Below, piece after piece: positions 26,670 through 34,340 of a stretch of DNA of 35,077 bases (the stretch's first letter is position 1; each line of letters begins with the position of its first letter). The DNA comes from a bacterium (GTDB lineage Bacteria > Krumholzibacteriota > Krumholzibacteriia > Krumholzibacteriales > Krumholzibacteriaceae). The stretch covers positions 3,628,940 through 3,664,016 of the forward strand of contig CP070727.1 in NCBI GenBank assembly GCA_020350885.1, given 5' to 3'. The translations under genes were made by a program, and so were the position numbers. The notes beneath the pieces are model-generated. The model searched no databases, had not been told where the DNA came from, and worked only from the letters and a program-made list of their open reading frames with translations.

Positions 26670-26693
26670 GTACATGATTGACATGATATGTAC
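26670..26693. repeat. inverted repeat GTACAT-N12-ATGTAC
   Basis: Perfect 6-base arms at 26670-26675 and 26688-26693. The TTGACA at 26678-26683 lies between them, but no -10 follows at a proper distance. Confidence 0.35.
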
Positions 26694-26715
26694 AACGAGT
26701 ATTGTTAGTTATACC

Positions 26716-26750
26716 GGACGCACGACCGCCTCCCCTGAACGGTCGCGTCC
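26716..26750 (+). repeat. strong bulged hairpin
   Basis: GGACGC-ac-GACCG, an 11-base loop, then CGGTC-GCGTCC: eleven base pairs with a 2-base bulge. No T tract follows. It ends 3 bases before the first codon of the decayed glycosyltransferase. Confidence 0.45.
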
Positions 26751-26753
26751 ATC

Positions 26754-26930
26754 ACGAGGATACTCATCCTACATCCGCGGCTCAATACGGGCGGTGCTTC
26801 GAATTCATCGATCACCCCTGCACGGGATATGAGGGAGCGCGGTCACGACGGTTACCTCCGATCCTCTACAGAAACGGCGTCCGGTGGATTTTTCAATACT
26901 GTTTCTGTACTACCGGGATGGAGGCAATAG
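26754..26930 (+). pseudogene. decayed N-terminus of a GT4-type glycosyltransferase
   Basis: Read from ACG at 26754, the frame gives RILILHPRLNTGGASNSS, then ITPARDMRERGHDGYLRS, and continues to a TAG at 26928-26930. Aligned by eye without gaps to the start of the intact GT4 protein at 28744 (RILICYPWLNLGGAPNTS, ITLARGLKELGHDVYFFS), 22 of 36 residues agree. The position of the start ATG is ACG, and only about 60 codons remain. The similarity also holds at DNA level (CATCGATCACC and CGGTCACGACG shared). This is an abandoned or recombined copy of a paralogous glycosyltransferase, not an exact duplicate of the downstream gene. Confidence 0.7.
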
Positions 26931-26983
26931 ATCGGACGGAAATCCTATGATCAAACAGCAGATGGTGACTCAATGATTATCAA

Positions 26984-27011
26984 TTGACATGCAACATATT
27001 CGGCATATACA
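26984..27011 (+). promoter_or_regulatory. candidate sigma70-type promoter of the second glycan operon
   Basis: TTGACA (26984-26989), a 16-base spacer and TATACA (27006-27011), about 60 bases before the ATG at 27071. The surrounding bases are markedly AT-rich. AGGAG at 27059-27063 is the ribosome-binding site of the gene. Confidence 0.5.
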
Positions 27012-27070
27012 TTTTCCACTCGGAATGTACTTTTTTTCCGAATTCGCAATTACCATCTAGGAGATCAATA

Positions 27071-28609
27071 ATGGCAGAACAGGAACATGTAAGCGAAGAT
27101 AAGGGTACGCGTTCCTTTGTATTTCACGAAATCGGCACCCTGCCAAAATTCGCATGGTGTGTGCAGATTGATAAAAACCACCCGGAGGTACATGTCTTTC
27201 ACGGTCCTTCTGTTGAAGTAGATGAATCGTGCTTTGTGGAGGGGGCTTGGGATAGCAGCTTTCAGAGCATGGAATTCGATCGCTCGTTTCTGTTCATGGG
27301 TTCCGGCGGCAAGATTGAAGGGGACAAGCTGCTGTTTGCAGCACCCTGCCACACATTCGAGCTTCTTTACAGCGTAGCACTGAAGACACAGGTATTCGTT
27401 TCGAACTCTTTAGCGTTCCTTCTTGTGAGGACCGCCCTGGATCTAGACCCTAGCTACCGGAAGTACCTGCTGGACCACAAGACGATAATGTTCGGGTTCA
27501 AGGATTACGTCAAAGCCATTCCAACGATACAAGGTTATCCCGCCCGCAGGCATTATTACTGCAATATCGAGGTCGATCCAGAACTGGGGATTCGAGAGCT
27601 TCCGAAGGCGGAACCGCCCGATTTCATCGATTTCAACTCCTACAGAGACTTCCTCATAAAGAGCATGTCGGATATTTCCCGAAACGCTATGTCCGAGGAC
27701 CGCAAGATTACATACAAACTGCTTGCCACCTTATCAACCGGGCTGGACTCCCCCGCCAGTACCGTGATTGCGGTGGAAGCCGGCTGCCGCGAGGCGGTAA
27801 CCTTTCGTGACACATCGTGGGGCGGTGATACATTTGATAGTGGGATTAGGATCGCCGAGGTGCTGGGCCTTACAATCAGAGAGTTCGGTATACGCGAATA
27901 TATGTCCTTGGACGGCATCCATGAGCCCGAGTTCATTGCCTCCGGGGACGCCGGCGACGTGCATTTTCGCACCATGGAAGAGATCTTCAGGAACAGGCTG
28001 GTCGTGATGGGACACATCGGCGATACAATTTGGGACCCTTACGCTAAAAGGATCACTTCACACATGTGGCGGAGGGATGCCAGCGGATCCAGCCTCGCAG
28101 AATTCCGGATGCGGGCCGGTTTCATTCATGCACCGGTTCCCACCTTTGGATGTATACGTCATCCGTCAATACATAAGATTACGATGTCGAGTGAAATGGA
28201 TCCATGGAGGATCGAGAACTACTATGATCGGCCCATACCACGGCGGATCGTCGAGGAGAAGGGTGTAGATAGAAACCTGTTTGGTCAATGCAAAAAAGCC
28301 ACTGCTGTGTGGTGGGATTCTTTACCCCCAAAGCGTGAATCGCAAGAGAGCTACGCACAGTTCCGGCAGAAATACAAAACTATTCGGAGAAGTCTATATG
28401 AGAAGATACATCAAATGCTCTACACTATGCATAGGTCGTGGAAAAAGACCGGAGTGCGATATACTCGTGTTATGAGAAGGATCGGCCTCAATCACGAAAT
28501 ACCAAGTCCATTTTCAAGAAGCTTCACTGAACCGGCCGACCAGGATTTGCTATTTCAATGGGGCGTATCGATGACACGTGACAGGTATACATTCGACGAC
28601 CGCATGTAA
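27071..28609 (+). CDS. Second, divergent asparagine-synthase-like protein
   Basis: A 512-residue protein from the ATG at 27071, which has AGGAG 7 bases upstream; the frame is open to 26984 but that stretch covers the promoter. The first 200 residues resemble a worn class II amidotransferase domain (VFVSNSLAFLLVRTALDL, then DYVKAIPTIQGYPARR, comparable to IFVSTDVSTF and VRRIPPASIVEY of the protein at 7310-9127) with no N-terminal Cys. The ATP-pyrophosphatase loop is STGLDS (222-227) for SGGLDS. GHIGDTIWDPYAKRITSHMW follows. The protein probably adenylates a carboxylate and forms an amide or ester without glutamine. It opens the last plus-strand group and is lower in GC than murA. A true asparagine synthetase role is unlikely. 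Confidence 0.75.
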   Translation: MAEQEHVSEDKGTRSFVFHEIGTLPKFAWCVQIDKNHPEVHVFHGPSVEVDESCFVEGAWDSSFQSMEFDRSFLFMGSGGKIEGDKLLFAAPCHTFELLYSVALKTQVFVSNSLAFLLVRTALDLDPSYRKYLLDHKTIMFGFKDYVKAIPTIQGYPARRHYYCNIEVDPELGIRELPKAEPPDFIDFNSYRDFLIKSMSDISRNAMSEDRKITYKLLATLSTGLDSPASTVIAVEAGCREAVTFRDTSWGGDTFDSGIRIAEVLGLTIREFGIREYMSLDGIHEPEFIASGDAGDVHFRTMEEIFRNRLVVMGHIGDTIWDPYAKRITSHMWRRDASGSSLAEFRMRAGFIHAPVPTFGCIRHPSIHKITMSSEMDPWRIENYYDRPIPRRIVEEKGVDRNLFGQCKKATAVWWDSLPPKRESQESYAQFRQKYKTIRRSLYEKIHQMLYTMHRSWKKTGVRYTRVMRRIGLNHEIPSPFSRSFTEPADQDLLFQWGVSMTRDRYTFDDRM

Positions 28610-28659
28610 ACACCTCACCAAAGCTGCATCCGGAACTCGATTCGATCGATATTTTTCCT

Positions 28660-28701
28660 TTGAGATTCGTTGCTGTTATGTTATTAAGTACAAGTACTTA
28701 A
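28660..28701 (+). promoter_or_regulatory. promoter-like boxes with an 18-base operator-like palindrome
   Basis: TTGAGA (28660-28665), 16 bases, TATTAA (28682-28687). The inverted repeat TTAAGTAC-aa-GTACTTAA (28684-28701) has perfect 8-base arms and covers the -10 box and start region, the classical position for a repressor. It lies in the 134-base gap before the GT4 gene. Confidence 0.45.
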
Positions 28702-28743
28702 AGTGTGTTATTGAAATGAGTCCTCGATTTCATTGCGTGAAAC

Positions 28744-29982
28744 ATGAGAATCCTGATTTGCTACCCGTGGCTTAATCTAGGAGGCGCCCCCAATACATCG
28801 ATCACCCTGGCACGAGGCCTGAAGGAACTCGGTCACGACGTTTATTTCTTCTCAAAGAGTAATGAGATCTTCGATGAACGTTTCCGCAGATCGGGCATCA
28901 CATGTATCTCCGCCCCCCACCACTCAATTCTCCCGAAGCTGAACCACCTCAACTTGAAAGCATACCGCATGCTGTGCGATGTACTCGATCGCTATTCAAT
29001 AGATATCATTCATGCATTCCATTACCATTCGTACCTCCTCGCACTCTTCGCCGCTGCGAGAAGGGATATCCCCGTAATCTTTACTGGAGTATGGTTTCTC
29101 GGTGTTAAATACTTTCCTGTATACCCAGGCCGCGTGATATTCGTGGCAAAGGAGTTCAAGGATTATGATAGAAAATTGTTTCGCAATCATCCACACGAGG
29201 TGATAATCCTTCCCAATCGTGTCGATCTCGATGAATTCAATCCCAACGTCGATCACAGTTCCTTCTCGGCCGAAATGAAACTGCCGGTTACGGGATGGAA
29301 GATCGCCTTTATGAGCAGGATAGATACAAACAAGATAGGCTCCATAAGAAACGCCATCGATGCCATGAGTATCCTCGCATTACGTGGCAGGAACATTTAT
29401 CTTGCAATAGCGGGGGAAGGACGTCTCTTCAATGACGCAAAGAAGATGTGCGAGGATGCAAACCGGGATTGCGGTCGTGAAGTGGTGCGGCTTCTCGGCG
29501 GGATCACCGAGACATCCCGGTTCCTGGCATGGTCGGATATCGTGTTGGGAATCGGCCGAAGCGCGGTCGAGGGAATGGCATCGGGCAGGCCTACTCTGAT
29601 TGTTGGAGAGAACGGACTGGCGGGTACCGTTGATCCGGAGCAGGTTGCCCTGCTCCAGTACCACAACTTTGCGGGAAGGAACGCAAAGACCCCCATTGCA
29701 CCCGTACATCTCGCAGATGCGATCGAGGAGATCATGAACAACCGGCCCAGGTACGAACAGCTCGCCGCCTTCGCCCGGAAGTATGCCATCGATAACTACG
29801 ATTACCGTGTTGGCGCCAGGCGCCTCGAGAAGATCTACACCGATTCCCTCGATGATCCTCCACTGAACAGATTGGCGAAGATGCGTCTTCGGTGGACGAA
29901 CTTGCTCATGGGATATGGAGGCCAGTACCTCCTTGTATTGAGAATGAAGATCCGAGAGATACTCGGTCGTGACACATCGTGA
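28744..29982 (+). CDS. Family 4 glycosyltransferase (GT-B fold)
   Basis: A 412-residue protein. The N-terminal Rossmann domain starts MRILICYPWLNLGGAPNTS with the acceptor-side glycine loop, and has DIIHAFHYHSYL and VIFVAKEFKDYDRK. The C-terminal domain has GWKIAFMSRID, IYLAIAGEGRLF, and the donor-binding segment GRSAVEGMASGRPTLIVGENG, where the two conserved Glu of GT4 appear (AVEG and GENG). It would transfer a sugar from a nucleotide donor to a lipid-linked acceptor in the cytoplasm. The ATG lacks a clear ribosome-binding site (only gtgaaac in front). A promoter with a palindrome lies upstream, and a decayed relative lies 2 kb upstream. Confidence 0.88.
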   Translation: MRILICYPWLNLGGAPNTSITLARGLKELGHDVYFFSKSNEIFDERFRRSGITCISAPHHSILPKLNHLNLKAYRMLCDVLDRYSIDIIHAFHYHSYLLALFAAARRDIPVIFTGVWFLGVKYFPVYPGRVIFVAKEFKDYDRKLFRNHPHEVIILPNRVDLDEFNPNVDHSSFSAEMKLPVTGWKIAFMSRIDTNKIGSIRNAIDAMSILALRGRNIYLAIAGEGRLFNDAKKMCEDANRDCGREVVRLLGGITETSRFLAWSDIVLGIGRSAVEGMASGRPTLIVGENGLAGTVDPEQVALLQYHNFAGRNAKTPIAPVHLADAIEEIMNNRPRYEQLAAFARKYAIDNYDYRVGARRLEKIYTDSLDDPPLNRLAKMRLRWTNLLMGYGGQYLLVLRMKIREILGRDTS

Positions 29983-30018
29983 AGGCCGGATCCGGCAGGC
30001 TCTGAGGTGAATCACGGT

Positions 30019-31191
30019 ATGGAGTCCAACCGCACGATGCGTTTCGTATTCGTTGGAGATCTGATGTTCAACAGGGAGTTCCTGCTTCCTCCGAACGACG
30101 ACAGGGAACCGGAGTACTATTTTTCCGGGGTACGGGACCTCTTCCACAGGGCCGACATTGCGTTCTGCAACCTGGAGTCAACCCTGCTCAGAGAAGGATC
30201 CCCTTTGAGGCCACGCACGGGATTCCAACTCCACTCACCACCCGACAAGATGATCCCGATCCTCGAGTATCTCAATATCAATGTGATCTCGCTCGGCAAC
30301 AACCATATGGATGACTTCGGAGCAGAATCGCTACTTGGGACGAAACGTTTATTGATCGATAACGGATTCAGCCCGTTTGGTGTCGGTGAGACGCCGGAAG
30401 ATGCGAGAAAACCGATGATCGTCAACAAGTACGGCACACGGATAGCCTTTCTGGGGTATACGACGAACACGGCCGGTGACGGCATTTCACCCGACATCGG
30501 TTCGGCAATCGCAACGGTGGATGCACCCGGATGTAATTACTACGCTATCGAAGACATTCGCAAGGATATATCCAGCGTTAAAGAAGAAGTCGATATCCTG
30601 TGCGTTTCACTACACTGGGGGTACGAATACTTCCACTATCCCTCCCCCAGACAAGTCGAGCTAGCCCACCGTATCATAGAATCCGGAGCGGATATCATCA
30701 TCGGACATCACCCTCACTGCCTTCAGGGAATTGAACACTACCGTGAGGGCGTAATTCTCTATTCGATAGGTAACTTTTTCTTTTTCAACTATTACAAAAG
30801 AATCGGACACCCGCTTTACGGCAATGATTTCATCATAGCAATATGTGAGGTGACGTCCGAAGGCATAACGGTTGATTTCATTCCGGGTGAGATGGACAAA
30901 GGCAACAGTCTGCACCTCCTACAGAAACGAGACGAATTCGACAGGTTGCTCGCCGAATACTCGGGAAGATTGAACGATCTTGACTACAGCACCTTCTGGC
31001 AACAATACAAGGAAGAGACGGAAGACTTTCTTCAAAATATTGCACTCGAGCATGCATCAACTATCATCCGATCGCCGGCTGACATCCCGGCGATCTTACG
31101 CAAGATCAAGGAACAAGGGTTTTCCCGCGCCCTCGAGAGATTGAAGTATAAGCTTCGAGCTAAAAGCAGATTGGAGGAAAAAAGGAAATAA
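30019..31191 (+). CDS. CapA family metallophosphatase-like protein
   Basis: A 390-residue protein from the ATG at 30019, which has TGAGGTGA 8 bases in front; a GTG at 30007 in frame overlaps that site and is less likely. It carries the CapA/PgsA metal-ligand series: FVFVGDLMFNR near the N-terminus, AFCNLEST, ISLGNNHMDDFG, LCVSLHWGYEY, IIIGHHPHCLQ and ILYSIGNFFFF. CapA proteins belong to the calcineurin-like phosphoesterase fold and are needed for poly-gamma-glutamate capsule; many homologues occur in other surface-polymer loci with unknown substrates. There is no signal peptide or TM helix here, unlike Bacillus CapA, so this copy is likely cytoplasmic. The C-terminal 40 residues are basic. 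No CapB or CapC is present. Confidence 0.88.
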   Translation: MESNRTMRFVFVGDLMFNREFLLPPNDDREPEYYFSGVRDLFHRADIAFCNLESTLLREGSPLRPRTGFQLHSPPDKMIPILEYLNINVISLGNNHMDDFGAESLLGTKRLLIDNGFSPFGVGETPEDARKPMIVNKYGTRIAFLGYTTNTAGDGISPDIGSAIATVDAPGCNYYAIEDIRKDISSVKEEVDILCVSLHWGYEYFHYPSPRQVELAHRIIESGADIIIGHHPHCLQGIEHYREGVILYSIGNFFFFNYYKRIGHPLYGNDFIIAICEVTSEGITVDFIPGEMDKGNSLHLLQKRDEFDRLLAEYSGRLNDLDYSTFWQQYKEETEDFLQNIALEHASTIIRSPADIPAILRKIKEQGFSRALERLKYKLRAKSRLEEKRK

Positions 31192-31214
31192 TCCTTCCCA
31201 AACAGGAAGATGCT

Positions 31215-32222
31215 ATGAACGAAAAAAACCAACTGGTGAATAAAGTCTGCAACCTCTGCGGCTCGGAGAGTTATTCACGTTATTACGAGCAAAAAGATCA
31301 CCGGTTCGAAAAAACGCCGAGGGACACGTTTCGCATGGTCAAATGTGGAGAGTGTGGCTTGATATACCTGAATCCGGCGCCAACGAAAACATACATGAAA
31401 TACTTCTACCCTGACACCTTCTACGACTTTAGAGCGTTCCCGGTACCATCCAGAAGAAAATCAATCAGAGATTTCCTTGAAATCGCATCTCCGATCAACT
31501 TAAGGAGTAAGCTCGCCCTCAAGGAAAAAACGGATCTCGTCAAGAGATTGCATAAACATCCGGGCAAGCTATTGGATGTCGGAGCCGCCGAAGGTAATTT
31601 TTTACTAGCCATGAAGAAAAATGGATGGGACGTATTGGGTGTGGAGATTTCAAAATCGATGGCGGACTTCGCATCCGAGAAATATGGAATAACTTATATC
31701 AACGACGATTTGAATAATCTGAGCATTCGCGATTTCAAAACGAAGGACTTCGACATAATCACGATGTGGAGATCGTTTGTACACATGTACGATCCTAAGG
31801 CAGCTTTACAACTATGTAATCAAATTTTAAAACCCAACGGGAAGATAATCATAATGAGCACTAACTCGGACAGCGTGGAGGAAAAACTCTTCAGGAGAAC
31901 AGACCCTAACCTGATAGACGTTCCGCGGCACTTATATCATGTAAATCCCGACATAGTAAAGAAATATTTCGAGGTCACGGGTTTCAAATTCATTAAAACG
32001 TTTTACTTCTCTTTGAACATAACAAGCCGGCTAACGATTATAACAAATTCAAAATTGTCGAGGATGCGGAAGAAGTACTGGTTCGACAAGCTGATATGGC
32101 TATCAGCGGCCAATCTATCATTACTCGCTGGGATCCTGTTTTCATTATTGCTGAGTATCTTTAAACGATCCTACGTCTTCACTATTATAGGAATGAAACA
32201 GGACACAGACCTCGAATCTTGA
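31215..32222 (+). CDS. SAM-dependent methyltransferase with N-terminal zinc ribbon, low GC
   Basis: A 335-residue protein. Four cysteines in two CxxC pairs (Cys12, Cys15, Cys44, Cys47; VCNLCGSES and KCGECGLIYLNP) form a zinc-binding ribbon as in the C-methyltransferase-like and related sugar methyltransferases. The catalytic domain follows: KLLDVGAAEGNFLLAM (motif I), VLGVEI, DFDIITMWRSFVHM, and LKPNGKIIIMST. A C-terminal hydrophobic helix (LSLLAGILFSLLLSIF) suggests membrane attachment. Its base composition is clearly more AT-rich than its neighbours, with many AAA, ATA and AAT codons, which suggests recent acquisition. CAGGAAGA precedes the ATG. Probably modifies a lipid-linked sugar. Confidence 0.86.
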   Translation: MNEKNQLVNKVCNLCGSESYSRYYEQKDHRFEKTPRDTFRMVKCGECGLIYLNPAPTKTYMKYFYPDTFYDFRAFPVPSRRKSIRDFLEIASPINLRSKLALKEKTDLVKRLHKHPGKLLDVGAAEGNFLLAMKKNGWDVLGVEISKSMADFASEKYGITYINDDLNNLSIRDFKTKDFDIITMWRSFVHMYDPKAALQLCNQILKPNGKIIIMSTNSDSVEEKLFRRTDPNLIDVPRHLYHVNPDIVKKYFEVTGFKFIKTFYFSLNITSRLTIITNSKLSRMRKKYWFDKLIWLSAANLSLLAGILFSLLLSIFKRSYVFTIIGMKQDTDLES

Positions 32223-32234
32223 GAAAGGTCACCA

Positions 32235-34271
32235 ATGGATGGCAAACGTGAATCGCCGATTGCATATTCCATCTTCATTCTTCTCCTTTTTCTCAGTGCA
32301 CTCACATTCGTTGTGGATCTTCCGCCGATCCTCAGGTTCGTATGTGCCTTCCTCCAGGTTTTCTATCTTCCGGGAACCGTCTTCATGGTTTTTCTGGGTA
32401 ATGACAGGAGATCCCGTATCGACAACCTGTACCTGCCACCGATCCTTTCACCCATCGTCGTAGTCCTTCTGATGCTCGCCTCACATGCGATCGCCGGATC
32501 GTTTCATGCCTCCCTTCGCATCTCGTTTGCCGCGCTTTACCTACTCCTTGTCATCGGGATCGTGATCCGCCGGGCGGGGTACATCGATATCCCTGCGACG
32601 GTGTCGAACAAGATCCTGTGGGTCTCCATCTTCTTCGCCGGATTGATCGCCATAGCATACGTGGCAAATGACTACCTCTTCGCATGGGATACCGTAAGGC
32701 CCACGGCGGTTTCCAACGAGATCCTCTACCGGGCTATGCCACCGAAGGAACCGTTCTTCGCCGACATCTCCATTAGAACGATGTGGTTCTATCACCTCTT
32801 TCAAGCGGTATGGAAGGAGCTCAGTGGTCTCCCTATTCTACACACCCAGTGGATATTCAATATGCTCAGTGCATTTTTCTTTGTATATGTTGTCGCCCGG
32901 TTCACATCGATCTTTACAGAAAAGACAGGGCACATACTTCTCACACCGCTGTTCTCCATTGCAGGGCTCTACTCGGCAGCATGGGTGCTCTGGCCGATGA
33001 ATCTCGTCCGTGCATTCTTTGGAGATGTCAGAGGCCCGGCGGAGATATCGCGAATCCTGGCAGATATCGACATCAACAGCCGGCAGGTGATCTCCTTCCT
33101 ATCGCCACCCATGACATTTCCGATAAACATGTTTGATCGCTTCATAACAATCGGTATCTTCCATTATCCCATAAGCCTTTTCCTGCTTGCCTTCGTCGTG
33201 ATGCTCGACAGGGATTTCCAGAGGAGATCGATATGCAAGGCCGCCCTGACCTTAGCCCTCATCATAGCGGGTGCTTTCCTCTTCCGTATTGTAACGGGTA
33301 CCGCTCTCATCCTGGCAATAGTCCTCGGGGGCTGCCTATTCATCCTCAAAGAACGCTTGCGGGAACACCGGCACCCCCCCGCTTTTCAATCTTACGTAGC
33401 GCCGGTAATCGCCGCTGCCGTCATAGTACTCGGGGGGATATACTATAAATCGCTCACCGGAGAGTTGCGTTCGGAATTGTTTTTACCGAAACGGTTGATG
33501 TTCAGCGCCAGGAGTATCGTCACCATCGCAGCACCACTCATCGTGCTCTTGCCCTTCTCGATACGGGCGCTCAGGAAGATACTCGGCTCTCACGAAATCG
33601 AGCACGGCATACTCGCTGCATGGATGATACCTCTGGCGATCTCGAGCATACTCATCGATCTCAGGGGTACAATGGAAAGCTACTTCATCTTTCCAATCTT
33701 CCTGCTGCTCGCTCCATCCGTCGTAATGGAGATCACTAACGCCATACAGACCGCTCGTGCGGCGTCCCGGGTGTTTTTGATCTCCTGGATCGTGATCCTC
33801 TTCGTCTTCCCCTCCATCCTCACCTTGAGAGGGCTCATGCTCGATAAGCCGGAATGGGTGCACCTGAGGAGACGTTACTACGTAACCGATGAGCAGCGTA
33901 GCGTATACAGCTGGATCCGCGACAACACCGATATCAACGCGGTGATCATCGAGAAGAACGAATTCAATGTGATGCCGTTCTTTGCGAATAGGCGCAACTT
34001 CTACCTGGCGTGGTTCGAGCAGCGTAACTTCGGATACAGAGGCGAGAGGGTCGAATGGCACAAGCGGATTCGTGACAGTCTCTTCTCCGATGAGCCGCTC
34101 CAAACGGACACCATACATTCGTTGAGAGGATTCGATTTCGATATATACCTTGTCGTCTGGCGCGAGAATCTCGAGGAGAGCCCCGAACTTCTTGAAAAGT
34201 TTTCATCGTCACTGGAGTTTACGGTACGATACGAAAATCCTGCGGGAACGGTGTACGAGTTGCTACAATAG
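32235..34271 (+). CDS. Polytopic membrane protein, GT-C-like, tandem copy 1
   Basis: A 678-residue protein with about 13-14 TM helices and a soluble C-terminal 140 residues. The N-terminal layout (LPPILRFVCAFLQVFYLPG, then LSPIVVVLLMLASHAI) matches the next gene almost helix by helix. The extracytoplasmic loop reads FAWDTVRPTAVSNEI, then AMPPKEPFFADISIRTMWFYHLFQ; the PP-x-x-P and IR-x-x-W-F-Y-H parts are kept but D-A-W-x-H is D-T-V-R-P. The tail YSWIRDNTDINAVIIEKNE resembles that of the protein at 23211-25217. If the loop holds the active site, this copy may differ in substrate or be inactive. GAAAGGTCACC precedes the ATG; the start is 12 bases after the methyltransferase stop. Confidence 0.72.
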   Translation: MDGKRESPIAYSIFILLLFLSALTFVVDLPPILRFVCAFLQVFYLPGTVFMVFLGNDRRSRIDNLYLPPILSPIVVVLLMLASHAIAGSFHASLRISFAALYLLLVIGIVIRRAGYIDIPATVSNKILWVSIFFAGLIAIAYVANDYLFAWDTVRPTAVSNEILYRAMPPKEPFFADISIRTMWFYHLFQAVWKELSGLPILHTQWIFNMLSAFFFVYVVARFTSIFTEKTGHILLTPLFSIAGLYSAAWVLWPMNLVRAFFGDVRGPAEISRILADIDINSRQVISFLSPPMTFPINMFDRFITIGIFHYPISLFLLAFVVMLDRDFQRRSICKAALTLALIIAGAFLFRIVTGTALILAIVLGGCLFILKERLREHRHPPAFQSYVAPVIAAAVIVLGGIYYKSLTGELRSELFLPKRLMFSARSIVTIAAPLIVLLPFSIRALRKILGSHEIEHGILAAWMIPLAISSILIDLRGTMESYFIFPIFLLLAPSVVMEITNAIQTARAASRVFLISWIVILFVFPSILTLRGLMLDKPEWVHLRRRYYVTDEQRSVYSWIRDNTDINAVIIEKNEFNVMPFFANRRNFYLAWFEQRNFGYRGERVEWHKRIRDSLFSDEPLQTDTIHSLRGFDFDIYLVVWRENLEESPELLEKFSSSLEFTVRYENPAGTVYELLQ

Positions 34272-34340
34272 AGGCGTGGGACATAAAATGACGTGCCGAA
34301 CTAAGAATCCCGCTTCAGAGCCGAAGGAGAAGTAAGAGAC

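Larger units (their letters stand above)
26457..27070. other. 614-bp divergent intergenic region
   Basis: The gap between the SGNH hydrolase (minus) and the second synthase-like gene (plus) has no intact gene. It holds, left to right: a CATAAT-ac-ATTATG inverted repeat (26523-26536), a minus-strand TATACT box (26554-26559), a GTACAT-N12-ATGTAC inverted repeat around a TTGACA (26670-26693), a strong hairpin (26716-26750), a decayed glycosyltransferase N-terminus (26754-26930), and a good promoter for the plus-strand gene (26984-27011). Confidence 0.8.

Noticed and set aside
26678..26706. TTGACA as a second promoter in the divergent region
   Set aside because: The -35 is perfect, but ATTGTT at 17 bases is not a usable -10 box.
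26599..26832. 77-residue open frame in the divergent region
   Set aside because: Unlike any family I know, no ribosome-binding site, and it overlaps the glycosyltransferase relic in another frame.
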